Origin: Thermodesulfobacteriota bacterium
GTDB lineage: Bacteria; Desulfobacterota; BSN033; UBA1163
Direction of reading: 5' to 3'
Assembly (NCBI GenBank): GCA_030017685.1
Contig: JASEHH010000026.1
Location: forward strand, 1 to 38,063
DNA length: 38,063 bases
In this document: positions 1 through 7,085 of the stretch, one piece after another
Layout of the letters: each line of letters starts with the position of its first letter
How positions within the stretch are numbered: the stretch's first letter is position 1
Made by a program: the position numbers and the translations under genes
Notes under the pieces: generated by a model
What the model saw: only the letters and a program-made list of their open reading frames with translations
What the model was told of the DNA's origin: nothing
The model's database searches: none

Positions 1-26
1 GCCCTGTACCATGCTAGGTTCAGGGC
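1..26. repeat. 26-bp palindromic repeat, intact copy
   Basis: Ten-base arms GCCCTGTACC and GGTTCAGGGC flank the six-base loop ATGCTA; the arms pair with one mismatch. The same sequence occurs at 34869-35032, where it is split by a 136-bp insertion, and related palindromes lie at 22414-22437 and 22442-22467. It sits downstream of flgH, so it could also form a hairpin at the 3' end of that transcript, but no T-run follows. Confidence 0.7.
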
Positions 27-126
27 CCGTTTCGTAAATCGTCAAATGGTTACGGCTAAAGATTTGGAAGACGAACAACGTAACCGAATGACGATACGGG
101 CATCTTTACCGTTACCTTTCACCTTT

Positions 127-840
127 TTAAAAAGGCCATACCCAGTCGACTATTCTCGCCAGCCATCCTGGGCTCTGTTTGTCGCTGATTGCTCCGTATC
201 CGTTCAATTCGATCGCAGCCTCGGCAACATAGGTGGAAAGGATGACATTGGTGGAAGAGATGTCTTCAGGCCGGATGATTCCCTGAATGGAGATATACTG
301 GTTCTCATTGTTGACCTGAATCTGTCTCGTCCCACGGATCACAAGATTGCCGTTCGGTAAGACATGGACCACCCGTGCGGTGATATAGGCGGTCATGGAT
401 GAAGTGCGGGTTGTCTCTCCCTTTCCATCAAATTGATTCGATAAATCGATTTGATGACTCGCACCAACGGGAAGCTTATGGAGCTTCCACCCGCTCGTGA
501 TGAGCTCAAACAGTCCGCTCCAGTTTGCCTTCAAACCGGAACCCCTCTCCGTTTTGGTCTCCGCATTCTTCGATGCGCTTGACGATTCCACAATGTTGAT
601 CGTGACGATATCGCCTACACTTCTGGCCTTCACATCACTATAAAGGTTGATCGATTGTGAGGAAGACCAGAGAGACCCTTCCTCCCTTATCGGGGCAGGC
701 CTGGAATGGGCTGACAGCGCCTCCTTTTCAAGGTCCATCGGAGTCGGCCGTTGGGCCTGTGGCGTTAAACACCCTGTCAAAAGGAGGAGCATCACCTGAA
801 GCCCCGCCGTTTTCTTCCACCCGATCATTAATGAAGACAT
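127..840 (-). CDS. flgH: FlgH, flagellar L-ring lipoprotein
   Basis: FlgH assembles the outer-membrane L-ring around the flagellar rod. The product is 237 residues, usual for the family. It starts with a lipoprotein signal peptide whose lipobox LLTGC puts the acylated cysteine near residue 24. The conserved GSLWSS motif, the VGDIVTINIVESSSASK stretch and the LPNGNLVIRGTRQI and ISSTNVILSTYVAEA segments are typical of FlgH. The start at 840 is chosen because GGGAG lies six bases upstream. Two further in-frame ATGs (846, 864) fall inside a 7-bp repeat tract and may be repeat-derived. It is the last gene of the flgF-flgG-flgA-flgH unit. flgI, often next in other genomes, is not between here and the window edge. 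Confidence 0.93.
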   Translation of the reverse strand: MSSLMIGWKKTAGLQVMLLLLTGCLTPQAQRPTPMDLEKEALSAHSRPAPIREEGSLWSSSQSINLYSDVKARSVGDIVTINIVESSSASKNAETKTERGSGLKANWSGLFELITSGWKLHKLPVGASHQIDLSNQFDGKGETTRTSSMTAYITARVVHVLPNGNLVIRGTRQIQVNNENQYISIQGIIRPEDISSTNVILSTYVAEAAIELNGYGAISDKQSPGWLARIVDWVWPF

Positions 841-845
841 CCTCA

Positions 846-887
846 TCTCCCTTTCACCTTTCATCTTCCACCTTTTAATCTGCCATC
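846..887. repeat. Degenerate 7-bp tandem tract before flgH
   Basis: Read on the plus strand the sequence falls into about six heptads such as TTCACCT, TTCATCT and TCCACCT. It overlaps the possible upstream starts of flgH. It resembles the tract at 9102-9157 in both period and wording. Confidence 0.55.
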
Positions 888-969
888 TCTCCTGACGCTT
901 TGAAAAAATGCTTCATATGGAGAGGCACAGGCCGCCAATTTTTTCACACCTTCAGGGGGCGAGTGGGGA

Positions 970-1719
970 TTAAAAATCGACCCGAACCGTATGCTCATCG
1001 AGCACTCTACCTGAGACCTCTCTTCTGCTTGAGAGGTTAACCAGTTTGATACGGTCTCCTCTCCGTCCTTCTTCTCTTACCTCCCCCACGGTAGTGATCT
1101 TGACCTGGCGACTCTCTGCCAGGAGCATGACCCGATCCCCTCTTCTGAGCAGTGGGGGTTCCTCGACGATCCCGGCCCGCAGGACCTCACCCCTGTTGAT
1201 TGCAATCATCATCCTCTTTCCCAAAACCTCTTTCATCTCACTGAGGGAGTCATGGGGGAGGAGGGAGAGACTCCGGCTCACCCACTGCACATCCTTTGCC
1301 TGAACCTCATGATGCCTTCCTAAATAATGTGCGGTCACAATCACATCCGTATAGATATCGACCCGTCCGTTCACCCTTGTTTTTCCCACCTCTCTTCCGT
1401 TCGTTCGAAAAAGGAGAAGTCCAGAAATATTCCCTCCCCGGCGGGCCTGTTCGGATAGAAGGATATCACAGGAGAGACCTCCGGAGGGAAGCCCGATCTT
1501 CTCATAACCATGGATTGCCTTGATCTCAATTCGGTATCTCTTCTCCGGGTAGATGGTTTGAAAACCGGCCTCCAGAATTTTTATGACTTCATCCAGCTCA
1601 AGGACCTTTCCTTCCCGGTTGATTTCGATGGAAAGGGAAGATTGTCCTGATATTCCGGGACCGGGAACGAGAAATGTACAAAAGGCGAGAGCGATGAAAA
1701 AACATAGGGCCTGTTTCAT
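970..1719 (-). CDS. flgA: FlgA, P-ring assembly chaperone
   Basis: FlgA is the periplasmic chaperone for assembly of the FlgI P-ring. The 249-residue product begins with a Sec signal peptide (a hydrophobic stretch to about residue 25, followed by GISGQS). The second half matches the SAF-type C-terminal module: a YTDVIVTAHYLGRHHEVQAK strand region, then RSLSLLP, VLGKRMMIAINRGEVL and RRGDRVMLLAES, ending with VNLSSRREVSGRVLDEHTV. That last stretch is the conserved N-x-S-S-x-R-x-x-x-G-x-V motif of the FlgA C terminus. It lies 11 bases downstream of flgG and about 80 bases upstream of flgH in the same operon. Confidence 0.92.
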   Translation of the reverse strand: MKQALCFFIALAFCTFLVPGPGISGQSSLSIEINREGKVLELDEVIKILEAGFQTIYPEKRYRIEIKAIHGYEKIGLPSGGLSCDILLSEQARRGGNISGLLLFRTNGREVGKTRVNGRVDIYTDVIVTAHYLGRHHEVQAKDVQWVSRSLSLLPHDSLSEMKEVLGKRMMIAINRGEVLRAGIVEEPPLLRRGDRVMLLAESRQVKITTVGEVREEGRRGDRIKLVNLSSRREVSGRVLDEHTVRVDF

Positions 1720-1730
1720 TCATCCATCTC

Positions 1731-2513
1731 CTATCTCTTCAGGTTATTGGCGACCTGGAGCATGTCATCTCCGGCCTGGATCACCTTGCTTCCGATCTCA
1801 TAGGCCCGCTGGGCCATGATCATATTGATCATCTCCTCCACCATATCGACATTCGACATCTCCAAAAATCCTTGGGAGAGCGTCCCGAACTCATCCGTCC
1901 CCGGATTCCCCTGGGCCGGGTCTCCGGACGCCTCGCTGGGAATGAACAGGTTCTGTCCGATGCTTCTCAATCCGCCGGGGTTGGGAAAGTTAAATAACTG
2001 GATCTGAACGCTTCCGAGTTCCCTGCCGTCGGAGCCCGAAGCGACCAGCTTCCCTCCTGAGTCGATCGTGATCGTCGCCGTCCTGGCGGGAACCGCAAAT
2101 TCGGGCTGGAGCCGGTTCCCGTTACTGTCACAGATATAACCATCCTTATCTAACTTGAAAGCTCCCGACCGGGTATAAACCTCTCTGCCATTGCTGGTGA
2201 GCTTTAAAAAACCCTTTCCTTCAATCGCCACATCGAGTTGATTCTTGGTATTGGCATAATCCCCCTGGAGGAAAAGTTTCTCCACGGAGACAACCTTCGA
2301 TCCCATGCCTATCTGAATTCCCGAAGGGATCTGCCCTCCTCCGGCCGTGGAGGCTCCTGCGGTCCGGATGTTCTGATACATCAGGTCCTGAAAACTGGCC
2401 CGGCTCTTCTTAAATCCATTGGTATTCACATTGGCAAGATTGTTGGCCACCACATCGATATTCGTCTGCTGACAGGCCATGCCTGTTGCCGCTGTCCAGA
2501 GTCCTCGCATCAT
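1731..2513 (-). CDS. flgG: FlgG, distal rod protein
   Basis: FlgG forms the distal rod of the flagellar basal body and is exported by the flagellar type III apparatus without a cleaved signal. The 260-residue length is canonical. The N terminus MMRGLWTAATGMACQQTNID, then VVANNLANVNTNGFKKSRASF, is the flagellar rod signature. The C terminus carries the SNVDMVEEMINMIMAQRAYE motif and ends in DDMLQVANNLKR. The middle contains the FlgG-type VAIEGKGFLKL and YTRSGAFKLDKDG segments. An AGGAGG ribosome site lies about ten bases before the first ATG. It follows flgF by 27 bases. Confidence 0.96.
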   Translation of the reverse strand: MMRGLWTAATGMACQQTNIDVVANNLANVNTNGFKKSRASFQDLMYQNIRTAGASTAGGGQIPSGIQIGMGSKVVSVEKLFLQGDYANTKNQLDVAIEGKGFLKLTSNGREVYTRSGAFKLDKDGYICDSNGNRLQPEFAVPARTATITIDSGGKLVASGSDGRELGSVQIQLFNFPNPGGLRSIGQNLFIPSEASGDPAQGNPGTDEFGTLSQGFLEMSNVDMVEEMINMIMAQRAYEIGSKVIQAGDDMLQVANNLKR

Positions 2514-2540
2514 CGTTTTTATTCCTCCTTGTTGGGATGT

Positions 2541-3248
2541 TTAAACCCTTCCGAGGTCATTGACTACCTTTCCATTCAGTTCGTCCCGGGATTGAATCAC
2601 CTTTAAACAGGATTCATAGGTCCTGAGGGCATCGATCAACTTCACCATCTCTTCGATCGAATTGACATTCGACTGTTCGAGATAACCCTGGAGAATGGAG
2701 GCCGTTTCAACCTCCTTCTCCCCCTCAGGAGCCTCTGACACGAACAGATTGTTTCCCTCTTTTCTCAACCGGGTCGGATCGGCAAAGGTGACCAGGGCGA
2801 TCCGGTCCGCCTCTCCCCCATCCAGTTTTATGGTCCCATCCTTCTCCACCACCATCTCTTTTCCGCTCAGTCTGATTTCTCCCTTTCGCCCGAGGACAGG
2901 GAAACCATCCGCATGAGTCAATCTCTGTTCCCTGTCCAATTTGAAATGGCCTGCCCGCGTATATCGAATCCCGTTGGGTGTCATTACCTTGAAAAATCCT
3001 TCTCCCTCAATGGCCAGATCAAGACCGTTTCCGGTCTTTTCAATGCTCCCCTGCTGAAAGGAGACGACGGAGATTTCCTGCTTTTCACCTCCGGAATGTT
3101 CGAGCGCTTGAGAAAAGAGGGTTGAAAAAACGGGGACATCCTTCTTGTAACCCACTGTTTGCACATTGCTTAAGTTCTGGGAAATCAGTTGAAATCGCCT
3201 CTCCTGTCGAAGCGCTCCCGAGGGGGATAGGTTAATGGATGGTCTCAT
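2541..3248 (-). CDS. flgF: FlgF, proximal rod protein
   Basis: FlgF is a rod protein of the flagellar basal body. The 235-residue product has the FlgF/FlgG architecture: an N-terminal helix (LISQNLSNVQTVGYKKDVP), the IEGEGFFKVMTPNGIRYTRA core and the C-terminal SNVNSIEEMVKLIDALRTYE helix. A longer frame could start at TTG 3254. The ATG at 3248 is preferred because AAGGAG sits eight bases upstream, whereas it would be only two bases from the TTG. It is the first gene of the flgF-flgG-flgA-flgH unit and lies just downstream of a near-perfect sigma-54 promoter. Confidence 0.93.
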   Translation of the reverse strand: MRPSINLSPSGALRQERRFQLISQNLSNVQTVGYKKDVPVFSTLFSQALEHSGGEKQEISVVSFQQGSIEKTGNGLDLAIEGEGFFKVMTPNGIRYTRAGHFKLDREQRLTHADGFPVLGRKGEIRLSGKEMVVEKDGTIKLDGGEADRIALVTFADPTRLRKEGNNLFVSEAPEGEKEVETASILQGYLEQSNVNSIEEMVKLIDALRTYESCLKVIQSRDELNGKVVNDLGRV

Positions 3249-3279
3249 GATCAATTCTCCTTATGCTGACAATGAAACC

Positions 3280-3295
3280 TGCAAAGCATGTGCCA
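3280..3295 (-). promoter_or_regulatory. Sigma-54 promoter of flgFGAH
   Basis: The minus strand reads TGGCACATGCTTTGCA, matching TGGCACG-N4-TTGCW at every fixed position except one (A for G at position 7). The predicted start near 3269 gives a 21-base leader containing the AAGGAG ribosome site of flgF. It implies control by RpoN and an NtrC-family flagellar activator that is not in the window. Confidence 0.85.
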
Positions 3296-3405
3296 ATCGC
3301 CAAACTCCCTCTATTTCCAATAAATTGAGATCCTTCAATCAACTTTTTGATGCCTCTATCAGGCAAAGAGATACCTAAAGATAAAGACCACAGGGAATTT
3401 TTTTC

Positions 3406-3711
3406 CTACCCCCTTCGGGGCTGTAAGGAAGACCATCTTTGATTCATCGAATAGACAAAGGCCAGGATCTCCGCCACGACCAGATAGGCCTCTGGAGGAA
3501 TTTCCTGGTAGAAGTCGAGTTGTGCCAGCACCTGAACCAGAGCCGGATCTTCCTGGATAGGAATGCCATTATGCCGGGCCAGTTCGATGATCTTCTGGGC
3601 GAGCAAGCCCTGACCTTTGGCCGTCACCCTCGGAGCCTGATCCCGGCCCGGAATATATTTGAGCGCCACCGCCTTTTTAATAGACCCTCTCTTCGGCTTC
3701 GACCGTCCCAT
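3406..3711 (-). CDS. Small FlhB C-domain paralogue (FhlB/YlqH type)
   Basis: The 101-residue protein resembles the cytoplasmic export-switch domain of FlhB, without the membrane domain. The segments KYIPGRDQAPRVTAKGQG, IIELARHNGIPIQEDPALVQ and EIPPEAYLVVAEILAFVYSM align by eye with the FlhB tail encoded at 11254-12321 (VVAKGSGFIAEKIIEIARN and PSSFYHAVADILAYVYRM). The NPTH autocleavage site of FlhB is absent, and the protein begins just after where it would lie. In other bacteria such stand-alone domains (Bacillus YlqH, gammaproteobacterial FhlB) can substitute for the cleaved FlhB C-domain. It follows a FliK-like gene by 33 bases, so the pair may act in export-substrate switching. Confidence 0.85.
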   Translation of the reverse strand: MGRSKPKRGSIKKAVALKYIPGRDQAPRVTAKGQGLLAQKIIELARHNGIPIQEDPALVQVLAQLDFYQEIPPEAYLVVAEILAFVYSMNQRWSSLQPRRG

Positions 3712-3744
3712 TGGATAAATCCTTTCATAGATGGAGCAATAGGA

Positions 3745-4881
3745 TCAAACGACCAGGTTCAATAATGATCTGTCATTTCCTTTCATCTCGCTCAGAAAAT
3801 TTTCAACAATCTTCTCCGGAGTCTGGGTGGAGACACGCATCTCGGACTGAAATCCAAGATGAAGAAGTCGCCTCTGAAGTTCGTTGAGCGCTCCGCTGAA
3901 GAAGGACGTCACCTCATCAGAGGAGAAAAAGAACTGGCCATAAAGGTTTTTCCCGGTCATCCTCACCTCGATGCTCATCTTTCCCCACTCCGGCAAATGG
4001 AGCAAAAAGAGCATGGACATCCCTTCGGGATCCGAACGGTCTGATCCGGATTGAGGAAGAGAGAGATGGAGATCAACGAGCTGAAGGCGTTCCTGTATCC
4101 AGAAAGGAAGGAGAAGAAAGATCTTCTCCTGAATCCCGGCAGGAGAAGAAGAATGAAGCAACTGGTAGCCTTCGATCTTGCGAAGAAGATGATGAACGCC
4201 GTCCAGGAGTTCTTCGTGCATGGAGGAACCGGGACCTGAGGTCTGGACCGCAGGCGAAGAAGTTTCGAGCTGGGCCTTCAATCTGGCCAACAATCCTTTT
4301 ACATCCCTGCCCAGCGCCGCTTCGAACCGGCCCCGGCTGCGGGTTTCGATCAGCTGTCCTAACTGATGTTCGAAAAAGAGGCCTGACCGTGTGATGATCC
4401 CCTTGATCTGTCCGGGATCGATTGCGAAGGACCGGGAAGGGGAAAAGGAACTCCACAGGCTCAGCAAACGGTCCATTGTCTCCCGTACCGCAGGAGCCAT
4501 TTCCTGCCTCCCTGTTTTCCAGAGAAGTGATAATCTTTCTGACAGGTCCCCCATGGAGGGATCGGTCATGAGAAAGGCTTTAAGCCATCTCTGGGCCTCC
4601 AGGACGCTCGTCTCTTCCGGCTGAAGAAGTTTCAGAACGATTTGAGGATAAACCGCCTTGACTTCAAAAAGTCCCTCCATTCCTCTGTTCAGCCGCATGT
4701 GGCTCTCCACGGAGAGATCATGGCCTTCCATGCGGATCACCGCATGGTGATCATCGATCGCTTCAATCACCTTTCCCCGGAGAACCTGGCCAATATGAAA
4801 AGAGGGAAAGTCCTTCCCTAAGGGGGAATCCAGGCGAATCAGATCGAATGAAGTAAGAAATGGAGATTGGATCTCTTTCAA
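3745..4881 (-). CDS. FliK-like hook-length-control-related protein
   Basis: The product has 378 residues. The N-terminal third contains a compact beta-rich stretch (IGQVLRGKVIEAIDDHHAVI, then EVKAVYPQIVLKLL). The rest is helical, and the C terminus (about 285-370) resembles the Flg_hook domain of FliK: LHLPEWGKMSIEVRMTGKNL, then FFFSSDEVTSFFSGALNELQ and LLHLGFQ. It differs from the FliK at 19037-20515 and resembles the Bacillus YlqG type, which also pairs with a small FlhB-like protein. The start is TTG, supported by AAGGGA six bases upstream. A plausible role is modulating the substrate switch; this is inferred from context and a weak motif match. Confidence 0.7.
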   Translation of the reverse strand: MKEIQSPFLTSFDLIRLDSPLGKDFPSFHIGQVLRGKVIEAIDDHHAVIRMEGHDLSVESHMRLNRGMEGLFEVKAVYPQIVLKLLQPEETSVLEAQRWLKAFLMTDPSMGDLSERLSLLWKTGRQEMAPAVRETMDRLLSLWSSFSPSRSFAIDPGQIKGIITRSGLFFEHQLGQLIETRSRGRFEAALGRDVKGLLARLKAQLETSSPAVQTSGPGSSMHEELLDGVHHLLRKIEGYQLLHSSSPAGIQEKIFLLLPFWIQERLQLVDLHLSLPQSGSDRSDPEGMSMLFLLHLPEWGKMSIEVRMTGKNLYGQFFFSSDEVTSFFSGALNELQRRLLHLGFQSEMRVSTQTPEKIVENFLSEMKGNDRSLLNLVV

Positions 4882-5005
4882 GATAATCCCTTTGAAAATG
4901 TCGAAATTAATGGAATCGTAAGAAGTCTGGAAAACCCATTATCAGTCATTCCTGCGCAAGCAGGAATCCAGTATTTTTAAGTAGTTAGAATTCTCTGGAT
5001 TCCCG

Positions 5006-5024
5006 CCTGCCTGCGGTAGGCAGG
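5006..5024. repeat. 19-bp GC-rich palindrome inside copy A
   Basis: The sequence CCTGCCTGCGGTAGGCAGG is missing at the equivalent place in copy B, so it behaves as an insertion. Related palindromes lie at 16700-16720, 31303-31323 and 34795-34813. Confidence 0.75.
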
Positions 5025-5032
5025 TTTTCACG

Positions 5033-5062
5033 CCTGCGCGCTGAAGCGCTATGGCGCGCAGG
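5033..5062. repeat. 30-bp palindrome flanked by CACG direct repeats
   Basis: The arms CCTGCGCGC and GCGCGCAGG bracket a centre around AAGCGCT. CACG occurs once at this site in copy B (as CGTG on the other strand) but flanks the insert on both sides here (5029-5032 and 5063-5066). This fits a 4-bp target duplication. Confidence 0.75.
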
Positions 5063-5108
5063 CACGGGAATGACGACTTTTTACGATTCCATCAATTCTG
5101 TGTTTGTA

Positions 5109-5600
5109 TTAAATCTTTAACGGAGAGGACTCCTGGCATCTCTTTAAATTCATGATGAGCTGGACTTCTCCGATGGAAAACCCGGTCTGCCTGGCAATCT
5201 CCGAAAAATCCCGGCCTCCTTCGGCCATCTCCATGATCTCGACCTCCCGCTCTTTACCTGTGATCTCCTCGGCAATCGGAATCATTTCCCGATCCATCCC
5301 CGCCATCATGGAACGGAGCGCCCCGATTTTTGCATCGAGTTGTTCGATTAATCTGTTCGTAATTTCTTTCCTCTCTTCAAGGGTCTTTGAAAGCTTCTCA
5401 TAGACCATTTCCGATTCCTCAACCCATTTCCTGATTTGATCGGAATTCTTATAAACCGGTCTCGGACCCCTGAGAAAGGCCATCACCCGCCTGAAATAGG
5501 TGATCATGATGATGAGCGAAAGAAGGACGCTCCCTGTTAAAAGGATCAAACCCACCTCTATACCCGTTAAGTTCAAGAAGCTCACTGTGCCTGTCTCCAT
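5109..5600 (-). CDS. SwrB-like single-span membrane protein with coiled coil and HTH
   Basis: The 163-residue protein has one N-terminal membrane span (about residues 12-34, GIEVGLILLTGSVLLSLIIM), a basic patch (YFRRVMAFLRG), a long coiled coil (about 55-115) and a C-terminal helix-turn-helix-like segment (AEGGRDFSEIARQTGFSIGE, then VQLIMNLK). This layout matches Bacillus SwrB and DUF2802-type flagellar-operon proteins. It also lies in the SwrB position, downstream of flhG and the sigma-28 gene. SwrB promotes activation of flagellar export in Bacillus; a similar role here is inferred from layout and position, not from sequence identity. The start at 5600 is set by GAGGAGGAG a few bases upstream. 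Confidence 0.75.
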   Translation of the reverse strand: METGTVSFLNLTGIEVGLILLTGSVLLSLIIMITYFRRVMAFLRGPRPVYKNSDQIRKWVEESEMVYEKLSKTLEERKEITNRLIEQLDAKIGALRSMMAGMDREMIPIAEEITGKEREVEIMEMAEGGRDFSEIARQTGFSIGEVQLIMNLKRCQESSPLKI

Positions 5601-5642
5601 TTTTCTCCTCCTCATTTCCCGTGGCTGTTAGGGGATGTTATA

Positions 5643-5861
5643 TCAGATGACAATGTCCAGGATCTTTCCTGAAGACGGATCCCTTTCCTGTTCAAGGATT
5701 TCTTCCTCCTGATCCGTATCGGCCGGAGGTTTCTCCCCCCGCCCTTTCTTTCTCTTCCGCAGGAGGATCTCCTGCCCAGGGACATCCCCTCCGGAATCTT
5801 TCATTTTATCCGCTGGAAGGAGGCCACCGAGTTTAGCTGAGATTCCGATCTCATCAGCCAT
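5643..5861 (-). CDS. Small flagellar-operon protein of unknown function
   Basis: The 72-residue protein is hydrophilic with no membrane span. It has a basic patch (LLRKRKKGRGEKPP), an acidic stretch (DTDQEEEILEQERD) and a short hydrophobic tail, GKILDIVI. I do not recognise a named family. It is likely a real gene because it fits tightly between cheY (six bases upstream) and the SwrB-like gene in a long operon, and has an ATG start with a purine-rich GAAGGGAAG upstream. The separation into charged linker and hydrophobic tail suggests a small adaptor or regulator, but nothing in the sequence fixes a function. Confidence 0.7.
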   Translation of the reverse strand: MADEIGISAKLGGLLPADKMKDSGGDVPGQEILLRKRKKGRGEKPPADTDQEEEILEQERDPSSGKILDIVI

Positions 5862-5867
5862 ATGGGG

Positions 5868-6251
5868 TTACTTCCCTTCAAAGACCTTATTGATCTTCTC
5901 GGTCAGGGTTTCAGCGGTGAAGGGTTTGACGATATAATTGCTCACGCGATACTTCACCGCCTCGATGACATGCTCCTTCTGTCCTTCTGCCGTGACCATG
6001 AGAAACGGCAAATCCTTCCATTCCTCGCTGGTCCGGACGGCTTTTAATAGCTCCAGTCCGGTCATCTGGGGCATATTCCAATCCGAGATGACGAAGTGGA
6101 TCTTCTCCCTTCTCAGGACATCCAGGGCGGCCGTTCCGTCTTCAGCTTCGTGGATATTGACATATCCGAGTTGCCTGAGGATATTTTTGATGATCCTCCT
6201 CATGGTCGAAAAATCATCCACCACCAAAATGTTCATCTTTAAATCCGGCAT
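5868..6251 (-). CDS. cheY: CheY, chemotaxis response regulator
   Basis: The 127-residue protein is a single receiver domain with no output domain. The key residues fall at the same numbers as in E. coli CheY: acidic pair D12-D13, phospho-acceptor D57 (FVISDWNMPQMTG), T87 (LMVTAEG), Y106 and K109 (NYIVKPF). Phosphorylated CheY binds FliM to switch rotor direction, and the FliM here has the matching N-terminal EEIDALL motif. It lies between fliA and the 72-residue unknown gene in the flagellar operon. No cheA or other kinase gene is in the window. Confidence 0.96.
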   Translation of the reverse strand: MPDLKMNILVVDDFSTMRRIIKNILRQLGYVNIHEAEDGTAALDVLRREKIHFVISDWNMPQMTGLELLKAVRTSEEWKDLPFLMVTAEGQKEHVIEAVKYRVSNYIVKPFTAETLTEKINKVFEGK

Positions 6252-6293
6252 CTTTCTTCTCCTTTAATATGAAATCTTCCCTGTGAGAGCCCT

Positions 6294-7085
6294 TTACAGA
6301 CCATCCTCCAGATAGCGTTTCAACCGGGCTCTCAATTTTAAGACCCCTTTCGTATGAATCTGACAGATTCTGGACTCGGTTAAATCAAGCGCCACTCCGA
6401 TCTCTTTCAATGTCAGTTCCTCATAGTAATAAAGCGAGATGACCATTTTCTCCTTCGAAGAAAGCTCATCGATCGCCCGTGCCAGAACCTTCTTCAACTC
6501 CTTAAGGCTGTATTGATGAAAGGGATCATTCTCCTCGCTGTCGACCAGGGAGTCCAGAATCTCTTCGAGTGAGAGCCTGGGAAATCTCTTCTGAACCTCC
6601 TCCATATCCAGGGGAGAGAGGCCGTGAAGGTTCTTCATCGTCTCATAATAGGCATCCAGAGAGATGCCTATTTCGGAGGCAATTTCATCATCCTCCACCA
6701 ACCTTCCCTTCTTTTTCTCCAATTGGTTGATCGTCCTCTCGAGCTGGGTGGCTTTCTGCCTTACGGACCGCGGCACCCAATCCATCGATCTCAATTCGTC
6801 GAGCATCGCTCCACGGATCCGGAATTCGGCATAGGTTTTAAACTCCACCTTCTTGCCCGGGTCGAATTTCGTTAAGGCATCCATCAGGCCGATCACTCCG
6901 GCGCTGATCAGGTCATCGATGGAGATATGAGAGGGAAGCCTCATGGCCAGCCGGTGAGCAATATACTTGATCAAAGGGGTATATTGCAGGATCATCTCGT
7001 CACGATCCTGGGTCTTCGACTTTCGGACCGTTAAAAGACGCTCCGTCGGAGAGCTCACCTGTTGATAAAAAGCTTTTGCTTTCAA
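6294..7085 (-). CDS. fliA: FliA, sigma-28 factor for late flagellar genes
   Basis: The 263-residue protein is a FliA/WhiG-type sigma factor. Region 2 spans about residues 30-105 (YIAHRLAMRLPSHISIDDLI, AGVIGLMDALTKFD and TYAEFRIRGAMLDELRSMDW). Region 3 follows at VPRSVRQKATQLE. Region 4 is at the C terminus, with helix-turn-helix LTLKEIGVALDLTESRICQI. It directs transcription of class III genes such as flagellin. The frame opens with TTG, overlapping the flhG stop by four bases and preceded by AGGGGG; an ATG at residue 31 is an alternative but would crowd region 2. The FliA-specific anti-sigma gene flgM is not in the window. Confidence 0.95.
   Translation of the reverse strand: MKAKAFYQQVSSPTERLLTVRKSKTQDRDEMILQYTPLIKYIAHRLAMRLPSHISIDDLISAGVIGLMDALTKFDPGKKVEFKTYAEFRIRGAMLDELRSMDWVPRSVRQKATQLERTINQLEKKKGRLVEDDEIASEIGISLDAYYETMKNLHGLSPLDMEEVQKRFPRLSLEEILDSLVDSEENDPFHQYSLKELKKVLARAIDELSSKEKMVISLYYYEELTLKEIGVALDLTESRICQIHTKGVLKLRARLKRYLEDGL

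Larger units (their letters stand above)
4907..5095. repeat. 189-bp inverted-repeat element, copy A (carries two insertions)
   Basis: Terminal inverted repeats of 21 bases lie at 4907-4927 and 5075-5095 and match at 19 positions; the core is GATGGAATCGTAAAAAGTC. Its reverse complement is nearly identical to copy B at 16873-17008 (136 bp) except for two inserted palindromes: 5033-5062 plus one copy of the flanking CACG, and 5006-5024. Together these account for the 53-bp length difference. There is no coding capacity. It resembles a MITE and separates the SwrB-like gene from the FliK-like gene. Confidence 0.85.

Noticed and set aside
3406-3440. Possible terminator at the end of the small FlhB-like gene
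   Set aside because: The C-run/G-run hairpin lies inside the coding end and is followed by an A-run, not a T-run, in the transcript.
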